Shown here piece after piece: positions 44,580 to 53,539 of a DNA stretch of 64,000 bases (within the stretch, counting starts at the first letter, position 1; each line of letters starts with the position of its first letter). A model generated the notes under the pieces. That model worked only from the letters and a program-made list of their open reading frames with translations. It did no database searches and had not been told where the DNA came from. Origin of the DNA: JADJWR01 sp963847675 (GTDB lineage: Bacteria; Pseudomonadota; Gammaproteobacteria; Burkholderiales; Burkholderiaceae_F); the NCBI GenBank assembly GCA_963847675.1, contig CAWKAP010000006.1, positions 360,889 to 424,888 on the forward strand. Direction: 5' to 3'. The position numbers and the translations under genes are program-made.

Positions 44580-45584
44580 TCAATCGGCGAAATGGTCGAA
44601 GGCGCGCCAGTGCGGGGCCAATTCGACGCCGTGTTCGTCACGTACCCGCAGGCCGCCGCTGACCCCGACGATGCCGCCAATCCGTGCAACCGCGACCTCG
44701 GTGGCTGCGGCTGCAGCCTCGACCGCGGCACGGCGGTCGGCAGCCGCCGTGAACAGCAACTCGTAATCATCGCCACCGGCCAGCGCGCAACGTTGCTGCT
44801 GTTCCGACGAGAGGCTGCGCAGCGCCGGGCTACGCGGCACGCGCTCCCATTCGACCACCGCCCCGACGCGCGAACGCTTGAGGATGTGGCCCAGATCGCC
44901 GAGCAGTCCGTCCGAAACATCGATTGCGGCATCTGCAATGCCGCGCAACGCGACGCCCAACGCGACGCGCGGCTGCGGCCAATCCAGCTTCGCCACGAAG
45001 GCCTCGACATGGTGCGCCGGCACAGGTCCGAGTTCGTCTTCTCGGCAGGCGAGCGCAGCGCGCGCGTCGCCCAGCGTGCCGGATACCCACAGATCGTCAC
45101 CGACACGCGCGCCGCTCCGCGTCCGCGCCGCGTGGCGAGGCAGGTCGCCGAGCGCCGTGATGCATATCGTCAGCGGGCCATCGACGCGCGCCGATCCCTC
45201 TCCCGCCATTTGCGGCACGCGCGTGGTGTCGCCGCCGGCGAGCATGCACCCGTGCGCGTCGGCGAGCGCGTACATGCCGCGGCAGAATGCCTCCAGCCAG
45301 CGCTCGTCTGCGCGCGGCAGCGCCACTGCAAGCTGGAATGCGCGTGGTGTCGCGCCGGCCGCAGCAAGGTCCGACAGGTTGACGGCCAGGGCCTTGTGGC
45401 CGAGCGAGACGGGATCGACGCCCGGCAGAAAATGGCGCCCTTCGAGCAGGAGGTCGGTGGTGATCGCCAGCAGGCGTTCGCCGCAGTCGAGCAGCGCGCA
45501 GTCGTCGCCGACGGCCTGGCGCACGATGCCTCCCGCAGGCAGGTCACGCGTGAAGAAGCGATCGATGAGTTCGAATTCGTTCAA
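44580..45584 (-). CDS. thiL: Thiamine-monophosphate kinase
   Basis: Phosphorylates thiamine monophosphate to the pyrophosphate cofactor (334 residues). N-terminal motif GDDCALLDCGERLLAITTDLL lies over residues 26-46, VNLSDLAAAGATPRAFQLAVAL near 68, GGDTTRVP near 116, and DVSDGLLGDLGHILKRS near 215. The late GGDDYELLFTA near 265 completes the AIR-synthase-like fold. It is followed closely by pgpA and pncC. Confidence 0.95.
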   Translation of the reverse strand: MNEFELIDRFFTRDLPAGGIVRQAVGDDCALLDCGERLLAITTDLLLEGRHFLPGVDPVSLGHKALAVNLSDLAAAGATPRAFQLAVALPRADERWLEAFCRGMYALADAHGCMLAGGDTTRVPQMAGEGSARVDGPLTICITALGDLPRHAARTRSGARVGDDLWVSGTLGDARAALACREDELGPVPAHHVEAFVAKLDWPQPRVALGVALRGIADAAIDVSDGLLGDLGHILKRSRVGAVVEWERVPRSPALRSLSSEQQQRCALAGGDDYELLFTAAADRRAAVEAAAAATEVAVARIGGIVGVSGGLRVRDEHGVELAPHWRAFDHFAD

Positions 45585-45690
45585 TGCGTTGCGCCGTCAG
45601 CGCGGGAGCGGGCGGGACGCGTTGCGTTCGGGGCCCGGCGAATGTCCGGTCATCAAGGCAAGCGCCGCCGGTTCCCTTTTGCCCGCGCGC

Positions 45691-46164
45691 TCAGCGCAGC
45701 CGCGCCTCATCGGGTCGCAGGCGCGCGGCGACCTTGTCGAGCACTCCGTTGACGTACTTGAAACCCTCGGTGCCGCCGAAGATCTTGGCGAGTTCCACGG
45801 CCTCGTTGATCACGACGCGGTACGGAATCTCCGGTCGCTGCCGCAGTTCGTAAGTGCCGATCAGCAGGATGCCGTGCTCGACAGGAGACAACTGCTCCGG
45901 CCGGCGGTCGATGAAACCGATGAACTCTGCGCGCAGCGCCTCGGCACCGTCGATCACTCCCTGCAGCACTTCGCGCAGATGTTCCCGGTCGGCCTTGTCG
46001 AAGCCTTCGGTCTCCATCAAATGGCCTTCGACCGCGGCAAGGTCCTGGCCACCGACCAGCCACTCGTAGATGCCCTGCAGGGCGAGTTCGCGCGCACGGC
46101 GGCGGGCGCTGCGCCCGCCCTGGCGTGGTGGCCGCGTTTCGCCGGCCGGTTGCGGCGCAGGCAA
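45691..46164 (-). CDS. nusB: Transcription antitermination factor NusB
   Basis: A helical RNA-binding protein that acts with S10/NusE in rRNA antitermination (157 residues). After a basic, disordered N-terminal extension of about 20 residues comes RRARELALQGIYEWLVGG. Typical later motifs are VEHGILLIGTYELRQRPEIPY over 95-115 and VINEAVELAKIFGGTEGFKYVNGVLD over 117-142. It starts one base after the end of ribH; ribH-nusB is a standard pair. Confidence 0.95.
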   Translation of the reverse strand: MPAPQPAGETRPPRQGGRSARRRARELALQGIYEWLVGGQDLAAVEGHLMETEGFDKADREHLREVLQGVIDGAEALRAEFIGFIDRRPEQLSPVEHGILLIGTYELRQRPEIPYRVVINEAVELAKIFGGTEGFKYVNGVLDKVAARLRPDEARLR

Positions 46165-46165
46165 G

Positions 46166-46654
46166 CTACGCCTCTCCGGACGCGTTTTCGCCGTCCTCGG
46201 CGAGCGTCCACATCAGGTTGCCCATCTCGACTGCCACGCGTGCCGCGTCGCGACCCTTCTCGTTGACGCGCAGGCGCGCCTGCTCCTCGTCCTCGGTGGT
46301 GAGTATCCCGTTGACCACCGGCACGCCGGCGTCGAGCGCGACGCGGGTCAGCCCGGAGGCCGATTCGTTGGCCACGACCTCGAAGTGATAGGTATCGCCG
46401 CGAATCACGCAGCCGAGCGCAATCAGGGCATCGAAATCGCCGGCGTCGGCCAGTCGCGCCAGCGTCAGCGGCACTTCAAGCGCGCCGGGAACCGTGACGC
46501 GGGTGATGTCATCCTCGTTGACGCCGAGCTGCAGCAGTTCTTCCACGCAGGCCTGCGCCAGCGCCTGCCCCGCCCATTCGTTGAAGCGCGACTGGACGAT
46601 GCCGATGCGCAGGCCACTGCCGTCGAGGTCGGGGGTAACAAGGTCGATCGCCAT
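46166..46654 (-). CDS. ribH: 6,7-dimethyl-8-ribityllumazine synthase
   Basis: Condenses the ribityl-pyrimidine with dihydroxybutanone phosphate to lumazine, the penultimate riboflavin step (162 residues). Motifs: VQSRFNEWAGQAL near residue 20, VPGALEVPLTLARLA near 56, LGCVIRGDTYHFEVVANESASGL across 82-104, with the catalytic histidine in YHFEVV, and VPVVNGILTTEDEEQA near 115. The ATG at 46654 directly follows a GGAGGA stretch and is preferred over 46672. Confidence 0.95.
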   Translation of the reverse strand: MAIDLVTPDLDGSGLRIGIVQSRFNEWAGQALAQACVEELLQLGVNEDDITRVTVPGALEVPLTLARLADAGDFDALIALGCVIRGDTYHFEVVANESASGLTRVALDAGVPVVNGILTTEDEEQARLRVNEKGRDAARVAVEMGNLMWTLAEDGENASGEA

Positions 46655-46725
46655 CTCTCCTCCGCTCGGCAAAGTGTACGCGTCGCCGAGTGAGGATGGA
46701 CGCGACGGGCGGAGGCGGACCGCGT

Positions 46726-47865
46726 TCAGTCCTCGAGGAAACCCGTGGTGTGCAGGCCGAAGCCGGCCATCGACGGCATCTTGCGCGGCCGCGCCAGCAG
46801 CTTCATTTTCACGACGTTGAGGTCGCGGAGGATCTGGGCGCCTACGCCATAAGTACGCAAGTCCATGCGTGCGGCACGCGCGTCCGGCTCGCTGCCATGC
46901 TCAATCTGCGCCAGCGTTGCGAACTGGGCCAGGAGGCTGTCGGCCGACTCGCCGCAGTTCAGCAGCACGATGACACCACCGGCCTCGGCGATCTTTGCCA
47001 GGGCCCGCGGCAGCGGCCACGAGTGCGTACTGACGTCGACGTCCAGCGCGTCGAGCACGGACAGCGGCTCGTGCACGCGCACGAGCACCTCGCGTTCGGG
47101 GTCGATGGGCCCGCGCACGAGCGCCAGGTGCGCGCTGCGGCTCGGCAGATCGCGGTAGGCAATCAACTCGAACGGGCCGGAGGTCGTGTTGATCGTGCGG
47201 CTGCCGATGCGCTCGACCATCGACTCGTTGGCGGCACGGTAGTGAATGAGGTCGGCGATCGTGCCGACCTTCAGTCCGTGCTGCTGGGCAAATGGAATCA
47301 GGTCAGGCAGCCGCGCCATGCTGCCATCGTCGTTCATGATCTCGCAGATCACCGCTGCCGGCGTCAGTCCGGCGAGTTGCGTCAGGTCGCAGCCCGCCTC
47401 GGTATGCCCGGCCCGCATCAGCACGCCGCCCGGCTGCGCCACGACCGGGAAGACATGACCCGGCTGCACGATGTCGGACGGACGCGCTCCGGGTCGCGTC
47501 GCCACCCAGATCGTGTGCGCGCGGTCGGCCGCCGAAATGCCCGTACTCACCCCGCTCGCCGCCTCGATCGAGGCCGTGAAGTTCGTGCCATGCACGGTGC
47601 CGTTGGCCGAAGCCATCGGCGGCAGGCGAAGCTGGCGTGCGTGCGCGTCGGTGACCGTCAGGCACACCAGACCGCGCGCGTGCTTGGCCATGAAGTTGAT
47701 CTTCTCCGGCGTGACGAAATCCGCCGCAAACACCAGGTCGCCTTCGTTCTCCCGGTCCTCGTCATCGATCAGGACCACCATCAGGCCCTTGCGGATCTCC
47801 TCGACGATTTCTTCGACCGCAGCGATCGGCGACGGGGCTGAGGGGGATGGAACAGCGGAAAGCAT
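46726..47865 (-). CDS. ribBA: RibBA: DHBP synthase with degenerate GTP cyclohydrolase II domain
   Basis: Residues 1-210 form an intact 3,4-dihydroxy-2-butanone-4-phosphate synthase: IDDEDRENEGDLVFAA near 33 with the acidic metal ligands, ASANGTVHGTNFTASIEAA over 85-103, and AGHTEAGCDLTQLAGL over 152-167. Residues about 215-379 follow the fold of GTP cyclohydrolase II (RTYGVGAQILRDLNV near 338), but the zinc-binding CxnCxC segment is replaced by VHEPLSVLDALDVDVSTHSW, without cysteine. So the second domain should lack cyclohydrolase activity, and a separate RibA is expected elsewhere. Such degenerate RibBA proteins are known in proteobacteria. Confidence 0.92.
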   Translation of the reverse strand: MLSAVPSPSAPSPIAAVEEIVEEIRKGLMVVLIDDEDRENEGDLVFAADFVTPEKINFMAKHARGLVCLTVTDAHARQLRLPPMASANGTVHGTNFTASIEAASGVSTGISAADRAHTIWVATRPGARPSDIVQPGHVFPVVAQPGGVLMRAGHTEAGCDLTQLAGLTPAAVICEIMNDDGSMARLPDLIPFAQQHGLKVGTIADLIHYRAANESMVERIGSRTINTTSGPFELIAYRDLPSRSAHLALVRGPIDPEREVLVRVHEPLSVLDALDVDVSTHSWPLPRALAKIAEAGGVIVLLNCGESADSLLAQFATLAQIEHGSEPDARAARMDLRTYGVGAQILRDLNVVKMKLLARPRKMPSMAGFGLHTTGFLED

Positions 47866-47948
47866 TGAAGACCTCGGTCAGAGCGAGCAGCGTGGATTCT
47901 ACGTGCCCGCACCTTCACTGCCTGCCGGGCCGCGGCTCGCGGCTCGCC

Positions 47949-49066
47949 TCAACGCTGGCTGAACGAGATGTCGCCGAAGATGTGTCCGGCCGACTTCGGC
48001 AGGCCACGCCAGTACTGCCGCGGCCCTTCCACGGTGCCGCCAAGCGCCGCTGCCGCGTGCCACGGCCAGCGCGGGTCGTACAGCATCGCGCGCGCCAGCG
48101 CCACCATGTCGGCCTGGCCTGTCGCGACGATGTCCTCTGCCTGCTGCGACTCGGTGATCAGTCCGACAGCGATGGTCGCCATCCCCGTTTCCTTGCGCAG
48201 CGCCTGCGCGAACGGCACCTGGTATCCGGGTCCGAGGACGATTTTCTGCCGCGGCGAGATCCCGCCGCTGGAGACATCGATCCAGTCGCAGCCGCGCGCC
48301 TGAAGCTGGCGTGCGAGTTCGATCGTCTGCTCCAGCGTCCAGCTGTCCTCGCCGTCGAGCCAGTCGGTGGCGGAAACACGCACGCCGACCGGCCGGTCGG
48401 CCGGAAAGGCGTTGCGCACGGCGTCGAAGACTTCGAGCGGAAAGCGCATGCGGCCCGCGAGGCTGCCCCGTACTCGTCGCCGCGCCGATTGGCCAGCGGC
48501 GACAGGAACTCGTGCAGCAGGTATCCATGCGCCATGTGCACTTCGAGCGCATCGAAGTCGAGCTTTGCCGCGCGCCGCGCGGACGCGGCAAACGCGTCGC
48601 GCAGCCTGCCGAGTTCCGCGCGGGCCAGTTCGCGCGGCGGCGGCTCGTCCGCTGCGTGGGCGATCGGCGAGGGTGCTTCCGGGAGCCAGCCGCCCTCCCC
48701 GACCGGGATCAGCTTGCCGCCTTCCCACGGCGGCCTGCTCGATCCCTTGCGTCCGGCATGACCCAGCTGCAGCGCCAGCTTGATCGGCGAGGTCGTGCGG
48801 ATCAGTCGGATGACCGGCGCCAGCGCCGCCTCGCAGGTGTCGTCCCACAGGCCGAGGCAGCCGGGCGTGATGCGCGCCTCGCGGGTCACCGCGGTCGCCT
48901 CCAGGCACAGGAGCCCGGCCCCGGAGCCGGCCAGCGAAAGCAGGTGCGCGTAGTGCCAGGCCGTCGCGCAGCCCTCGACCGCCGAGTACTGGCACATCGG
49001 TGAAACCATGATGCGATTGGCAAGCTGCAGGCTGCGCAGCGGCAGGGGCTCGAAGAGGCGGGGCAT
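47949..49066 (-). pseudogene. NADH:flavin oxidoreductase (Old Yellow Enzyme, YqjM-like), frameshifted
   Basis: An FMN-dependent ene-reductase gene in two frames. The first frame, from the ATG at 49066, has MVSPMCQYSAVEG near residue 20 (with the cysteine typical of YqjM-type enzymes), LALQLGHAGRKGSS near 97 and LEVHMAHGYLLHEFLSPLAN near 175 with the His pair. It fails after NRRGDEYG. The rest, from GSLAGRMRFPLEVFDAVR to GHIFGDISFSQR, is in another frame down to 47949. One missing base in the CCCC at 48466-48469 (plus strand) explains the break; repaired, the protein has 372 residues. All catalytic parts exist, so it is either a very recent mutation or a sequence error. It lies inside the riboflavin gene group. 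Confidence 0.85.
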
Positions 49067-49078
49067 GGGTTCAGTCGA

Positions 49079-49765
49079 TCAGAGGTGAGCTGCAAGGACT
49101 GTCAGGTTCCATAGATTGTGCGCGACGATCGGCGCGATGAGGCTGCCGGTACGCAGGCGCAGCCAGAGATACAGCAGCGCGCCGGGCAGCACGGAGACGA
49201 GCGTGCCGGGGCCGAATCCGTGCAACCCGACGAAGGCCGCCGTCAGAAGCGCCGCGCCGATGCTCACCGGCACGCCGGCAACCCTGCGCGCCGCCGGTGC
49301 GGCCCGCTCGGCGGCCGCCAGCAGCACCCCGCGAAAAGCCACCTCCTCGGCCAGTCCCGGCATGGTGGCGACGAACAGCCACGTCGCTGCCGAAATCTCT
49401 GCGATGGCCCCGCGGGTGATGACATGGACCGGATAGCTCAACAGCAGTGCCGCGGCGCTGACGCGGATCGCCACGCCGACATCGGACGGCCGCGCGAAGC
49501 CGATCTCGCGCGGCGAAACTCCCAGCCGGCGCCAAAGCATTCCCGCCAGCGCCAGCATGCCGGCCAGCGCCAGCAGATGGCCGCTCCAGTTCCACTGCTG
49601 TCCGGGAGCGGGGTCGACGACGGTCGCCTGCGGGAGGCCGCGCAGCGCGAAGTACAGAAACGTGCCCGCGATTGCCACGGCCGCCCATGCTCGCTGCTGC
49701 GGGATCCGCCATGCCGTCAGCAGCAAGGCGCCAGCAACGGCAATCGCGAGCGCCCCGGCGCCCAA
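49079..49765 (-). CDS. CPBP family intramembrane metalloprotease
   Basis: A 228-residue membrane protein with about seven hydrophobic segments and the CPBP (Abi/Rce1-like) signature. The glutamate pair and arginine are seen in PGLAEEVAFRGVLLA near residue 137, and the later histidines in FVGLHGFGPGTLVS near 180 and PIVAHNLWNLTVL near 212. Family members are proteases or have lost that role; the substrate is unknown. It sits between ribE (6 bp away) and the frameshifted oxidoreductase, inside the riboflavin series, which is unusual. Confidence 0.82.
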   Translation of the reverse strand: MGAGALAIAVAGALLLTAWRIPQQRAWAAVAIAGTFLYFALRGLPQATVVDPAPGQQWNWSGHLLALAGMLALAGMLWRRLGVSPREIGFARPSDVGVAIRVSAAALLLSYPVHVITRGAIAEISAATWLFVATMPGLAEEVAFRGVLLAAAERAAPAARRVAGVPVSIGAALLTAAFVGLHGFGPGTLVSVLPGALLYLWLRLRTGSLIAPIVAHNLWNLTVLAAHL

Positions 49766-49771
49766 GGCCGT

Positions 49772-50395
49772 TCAGCCGCGCAACGCCGCCGGCAGCATGC
49801 GCTCGAGGTAGCGCGCGATCATGTCCACCTCGAGGTTGACCCGGTCGCCCGGCTTCAGGTCGCGCAGCGTGGTCACCTCGATCGTGTGCGGGATCAGGTT
49901 GATCCAGATACGGCAGCACGCCTGGACCGTTCCGGGCTGCATGTCCTCAACCCGGTTGACCGTCAGCGATACGCCATTGACGGCCACCGAGCCCTTGTAT
50001 GCAAGGTATTTCGCCAGTTCCATCGGCGCGTCGATCACGAACGACCAGCTTTCGCCGTGCGGTGCCATCGCATGCACGATTCCGGTGCCGTCGACATGCC
50101 CGCTGACCAGATGGCCGTCGACGCGGTCGCCGAAGCGCATCGCCTTTTCGAGGTTGACCTCGCCCATTGCGTCGAGCCCGGCGGTCTTCGACAACGACTC
50201 GGCCGAGACGTCGATCGAAAAGCTGCGCGCGCTCCTGGCCGTCACCGTCATGCAGGCGCCGTTGATGGCGATCGAGTCGCCGACCTGCACGTCGTCCAGG
50301 CCCAGGGCCGGGGCCTCGATGGTCAGGCGCCGACCGAACCCCAGCGGCTCCACCGCCACGATGCGACCCGTCGTCTCCACAATACCGGTGAACAT
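49772..50395 (-). CDS. ribE: Riboflavin synthase (alpha subunit)
   Basis: Disproportionates two lumazines to riboflavin (207 residues). Two homologous lumazine-binding barrels. The start MFTGIVETTGRIVAVEPLG is diagnostic, with SIAINGACMTVTARSARSF across 46-64 and, in the second half, SVAVNGVSLTVNRVEDMQ over 141-158. Its ATG at 50395 shares one base with the ribD stop (TGATG), so translation is coupled. An in-frame ATG at 50410 is not used in the family. Confidence 0.95.
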   Translation of the reverse strand: MFTGIVETTGRIVAVEPLGFGRRLTIEAPALGLDDVQVGDSIAINGACMTVTARSARSFSIDVSAESLSKTAGLDAMGEVNLEKAMRFGDRVDGHLVSGHVDGTGIVHAMAPHGESWSFVIDAPMELAKYLAYKGSVAVNGVSLTVNRVEDMQPGTVQACCRIWINLIPHTIEVTTLRDLKPGDRVNLEVDMIARYLERMLPAALRG

Positions 50396-51492
50396 CAGCT
50401 CGTCCCCCAACGCGCCAGAATGCGCACGTCCTCGCCGACCTGTGTGACCTCGCGAAACTGCAGCCGCTGCGCCTGCGCCAGATCGGACAGCGCCGGCAGA
50501 TGCACCATACCCGTTGCCTCGCCGAGCAGGACGGGCGCCATGTAGACGAGCAGTTCGTCGACGCAGCCCTCGCGGACCAGGGAGCCGTTCAGCTTGAAGC
50601 CGGCCTCGGCGTGCACCTCGTTGATGCCGCGGCGGGCCAGTTCCTTCAGCAGTGCCGGCAGATCGACCTTGCCCTGGTCGTTGGGCAGCACGACCACTTC
50701 CGCGCCCACCTCGCGCAGGCGCGCCGCACGTGCCGCGTCGTCGATTGCGCAGGCCACGACCACCGGGCTGCCATCGAACAACTTCGCCTGCGGATCGACG
50801 TCCAGCCGGCTGTCCACCAGCACTTTCAGCGGCTGCCGGCTCGTCTGCACCAGCCGCACATTCATCTGCGGATCATCGGCGGCGACCGTGCCGATCCCGG
50901 TCAGGATGGCACAGGCGCGCGCACGCCAGGCGTGCCCGTCCGCGCGCGCCGTTTCCGAAGTGATCCACTGTGATGCACCGCTGTGCAACGCGGTCCGGCC
51001 GTCCAGGCTGGCGGCGATCTTCAGCCGTACCCACGGCCGGCCCCGCGTCATCCGCGAGAAGAAACCGACATTCATCTCGGCAGCCTCGGTCGCCAGCAGG
51101 CCACAGCGCACGTCGACCCCGCCGGCGCGCAGTGCTTCGAGGCCGCGTCCGGCGACCTGCGGGTTCGGATCCTCGATCGCGGCGACCACCCGCGCCAGAC
51201 GCGCCTCGATCAGCGCCGTCACGCACGGCGGCGTGCGCCCGAAATGCGAGCACGGCTCGAGAGAAACGTAGGCGGTCGCGCCGTGCAGATCGTGACCGTT
51301 GCGGCGCGCATCGAGCAGCGCCTCGATCTCGGCGTGGTTGAACCCCGGCGGCTGCGTGAAGCCTTCGCCGAGAATCCGGCCATCACGGGCGATCACACAG
51401 CCGACGCGCGGATTCGGAGTTGCGTGGTTGAGCGAGCGCGCCGCAAGCTCCAGCGCGCGTCGCATCAGATCATGATCCTGCGCCGAGTACAC
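50395..51492 (-). CDS. ribD: Bifunctional deaminase/reductase RibD
   Basis: Catalyses the deaminase and reductase steps of riboflavin synthesis (365 residues). The N-terminal cytidine-deaminase-like domain has the zinc motif NHAEIEAL near residue 52 and EPCSHFGRTPPC near 80. The C-terminal reductase domain begins near 146 with VRLKIAASLDGRTA and has the NADPH region ILTGIGTVAADDPQMNVRL over 195-213. It starts about 100 bp after nrdR, the usual neighbour in proteobacteria. Confidence 0.95.
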   Translation of the reverse strand: MYSAQDHDLMRRALELAARSLNHATPNPRVGCVIARDGRILGEGFTQPPGFNHAEIEALLDARRNGHDLHGATAYVSLEPCSHFGRTPPCVTALIEARLARVVAAIEDPNPQVAGRGLEALRAGGVDVRCGLLATEAAEMNVGFFSRMTRGRPWVRLKIAASLDGRTALHSGASQWITSETARADGHAWRARACAILTGIGTVAADDPQMNVRLVQTSRQPLKVLVDSRLDVDPQAKLFDGSPVVVACAIDDAARAARLREVGAEVVVLPNDQGKVDLPALLKELARRGINEVHAEAGFKLNGSLVREGCVDELLVYMAPVLLGEATGMVHLPALSDLAQAQRLQFREVTQVGEDVRILARWGTS

Positions 51493-51592
51493 GGCGGCGG
51501 ATTCTACGCGGCGGCGCCACGGGCCCGTGGCGCAGCGCGCGCCGGATCCGGCGGCGGCGAAGCGTGCGGTTCGATCGAGAGCGCGGCGGCCG

Positions 51593-52060
51593 TCACGCGC
51601 GGCGGCGGCGTGCGGGGCGCATTTCCTTGACCACCTCGGCGAATTCGTCGACGTCCTCGAAGCTGCGGTACACGGAAGCGAAGCGGATGTAGGCCACCTT
51701 GTCGAGCCGCTTCAGCTCGCGCATCACCAGTTCGCCGAGCTTCTCGCTCTTGACCTCGCGCTGGGCCGAACTGAGCAGCTTCTCCTCGATGCGGTTGATC
51801 GCCCCGTCGACCGCCTCTCGCGCGACCGGCCGCTTGCGCAGCGCGAGCAGCATCGAGGCGCGCAGCTTGTCACGGTCGTACTCGGCCCGGATGCCGCCCC
51901 GCTTGATCAGCGTCGGCATCGACAGTTCGACCCGCTCATAGGTCGTAAAACGCTTGTCGCACTCCAGGCAGCGGCGGCGGCGACGGATCACCGCGCCCTC
52001 GTCGGAGGCGCGCGAATCGATCACCTGGGTGTCGGCGTGGTCGCAGAAAGGGCACTTCAT
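51593..52060 (-). CDS. nrdR: Transcriptional repressor NrdR
   Basis: A zinc-finger/ATP-cone repressor of ribonucleotide reductase genes (155 residues). The N-terminal zinc ribbon has CPFC at residue 3 and CLEC near 31. The ATP-cone spans about 49-139 (TLIKRGGIRAEYDRDKL near 50, and VAYIRFASVYRSFEDVDEF near 122). It lies between glyA and ribD, the common order. Confidence 0.96.
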   Translation of the reverse strand: MKCPFCDHADTQVIDSRASDEGAVIRRRRRCLECDKRFTTYERVELSMPTLIKRGGIRAEYDRDKLRASMLLALRKRPVAREAVDGAINRIEEKLLSSAQREVKSEKLGELVMRELKRLDKVAYIRFASVYRSFEDVDEFAEVVKEMRPARRRRA

Positions 52061-52147
52061 GGGCGCGCAACGCGTGTACGCATCGCTTTGCGGGGCAGGT
52101 GCACGCGCGGCGAAGATGCTTGCGCCAGCGCAGAGTTCGACGCCGCG

Positions 52148-53407
52148 TCAGCCATAGACGGGGAATTTCGCGGTCAGCTTGCCGACCTCCGCGCGTACGC
52201 GTTCGATCGAAGTGCCGTCATTCGGCGCCTCGAGCACGTCGGCGATCAGGTTGGCTGTCGTTTCGGCCTCCAGCTCGCGAAAACCGCGCGTGGTCATCGC
52301 CGGCGTACCGACGCGGATGCCGCTGGTCACCATCGGCTTCTCAGGATCCTTGGGAATGGTGTTCTTGTTCACGGTGATGTGCGCCTGGCCCAGCGCGGCC
52401 TCGGCCACCTTGCCGGTGATGCCCTTGGCGCGCAGGTCCACGAGCATCAGATGGCTCTGCGTGCCTCCGGACACGATGCGCAGTCCGCGCCGGGCGAGCG
52501 TTTCCGCCATCACGCGGGCGTTGGCAAGCACCTGCTGCTGGTAGGCCTTGAACTCCGGCGCGAGCGCCTCCTTGAAAGCCACCGCCTTCGCTGCAATCAC
52601 GTGCATCAGCGGTCCGCCCTGCAGACCCGGAAACACGGCGCTGTTGATGGCCTTCTCGAACTGCGGCTTCATCAGGATCAGGCCGCCGCGCGGGCCGCGC
52701 AGCGTCTTGTGCGTGGTCGACGTGATCACGTCGGCGTGCGGCACCGGGCTCGGATAGACGCCGGCCGCGATCAACCCGGCGTAGTGCGCCATGTCGACCA
52801 TGAAAAGCGCATCCACGTCGCGCGCGATCTGCGCCACGCGCTTGAAATCGATGTGCAGGCTGTAGGCGGAGGCGCCGGCGATGATCAGCTTCGGGCGGTT
52901 TGCATGGGCGAGGTTCTCCATCGCGTCGTAGTCGATTTCCTCGCTCGCGTTCAAACCGTAGCTGACGACCTTGAACCACTTGCCGCTGATGTTCAGCGCC
53001 ATGCCGTGCGTCAGGTGCCCGCCCTCGGCCAGGCTCATGCCCATGATCGTGTCGCCGGGGTTCAGCAAGGCCAGGAAGACGGCCTCGTTCGCCTGCGCAC
53101 CGGCATGCGGCTGCACGTTGGCGGCGATCTCGATGTTGGGCAGGCCGAAGAGCTGCCTGACCCTTTCCAGCGCCAGAGTCTCGGCGACGTCGACATGCTC
53201 GCAGCCGCCGTAGTAGCGCCTGCCCGGATAGCCCTCGGCGTACTTGTTGGTCATCTGACCGCCCTGCGCAGCCATGACGGCCGGGCTGGCGTAGTTCTCG
53301 GAGGCGATCAGTTCGATGTGCTCTTCCTGGCGGCGGTTCTCCGCCAGCATCGCAGCCCACACCTGGGGGTCGATGGCTTCGATGGTGTGCGTGGATCGTT
53401 TGAACAT
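52148..53407 (-). CDS. glyA: Serine hydroxymethyltransferase
   Basis: A PLP enzyme that interconverts serine and glycine and loads one-carbon units on tetrahydrofolate (419 residues). Motifs: IELIASENYASPAVMAAQG over 32-50, NKYAEGYPGRRYYGGCEHVD over 54-73, and the PLP lysine in ITSTTHKTLRGPRGG near 229. The ATG at 53407 has AGGAG five bases upstream; a longer frame to 53554 is non-coding leader. A ZTP riboswitch lies in the leader, so expression should rise when 10-formyl-tetrahydrofolate is short. Confidence 0.97.
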   Translation of the reverse strand: MFKRSTHTIEAIDPQVWAAMLAENRRQEEHIELIASENYASPAVMAAQGGQMTNKYAEGYPGRRYYGGCEHVDVAETLALERVRQLFGLPNIEIAANVQPHAGAQANEAVFLALLNPGDTIMGMSLAEGGHLTHGMALNISGKWFKVVSYGLNASEEIDYDAMENLAHANRPKLIIAGASAYSLHIDFKRVAQIARDVDALFMVDMAHYAGLIAAGVYPSPVPHADVITSTTHKTLRGPRGGLILMKPQFEKAINSAVFPGLQGGPLMHVIAAKAVAFKEALAPEFKAYQQQVLANARVMAETLARRGLRIVSGGTQSHLMLVDLRAKGITGKVAEAALGQAHITVNKNTIPKDPEKPMVTSGIRVGTPAMTTRGFRELEAETTANLIADVLEAPNDGTSIERVRAEVGKLTAKFPVYG

Positions 53408-53448
53408 GGCATCTCCTGGGAACGAGTGCGATCGGGAGGCGTGCCATC

Positions 53449-53523
53449 GGTGCCCAGGCGGACGGCTCGAATCGGGCCTCGCGCTCCCTGGTGGTGCCCC
53501 ACCTGGACGCCAGTCGCGCGAGG
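53449..53523 (-). promoter_or_regulatory. ZTP (pfl motif) riboswitch of glyA
   Basis: On the minus strand the elements of the ZTP aptamer come in order. P1 is CCTCGCGC paired with GCGCGAGG. Then come GACTGGCG, a P2 hairpin GGTGG/CCACC, and the GGGAGCG turn. After a linker follows the invariant CCGCCTGGGCA (53461-53451), whose CGCC can form the pseudoknot with GGCG. The aptamer ends some 45 bases before the glyA start. CCTGGG of the aptamer is complementary to the CCCAGG that overlaps the ribosome-binding site, which suggests control of translation start. glyA is a known ZTP-riboswitch target. Confidence 0.88.
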
Positions 53524-53539
53524 CGGGATGGCGGTGGAA

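Noticed and set aside
47866..47948. A possible FMN riboswitch before ribBA
   Set aside because: The spacer is only 83 bases and contains none of the conserved FMN-aptamer segments.
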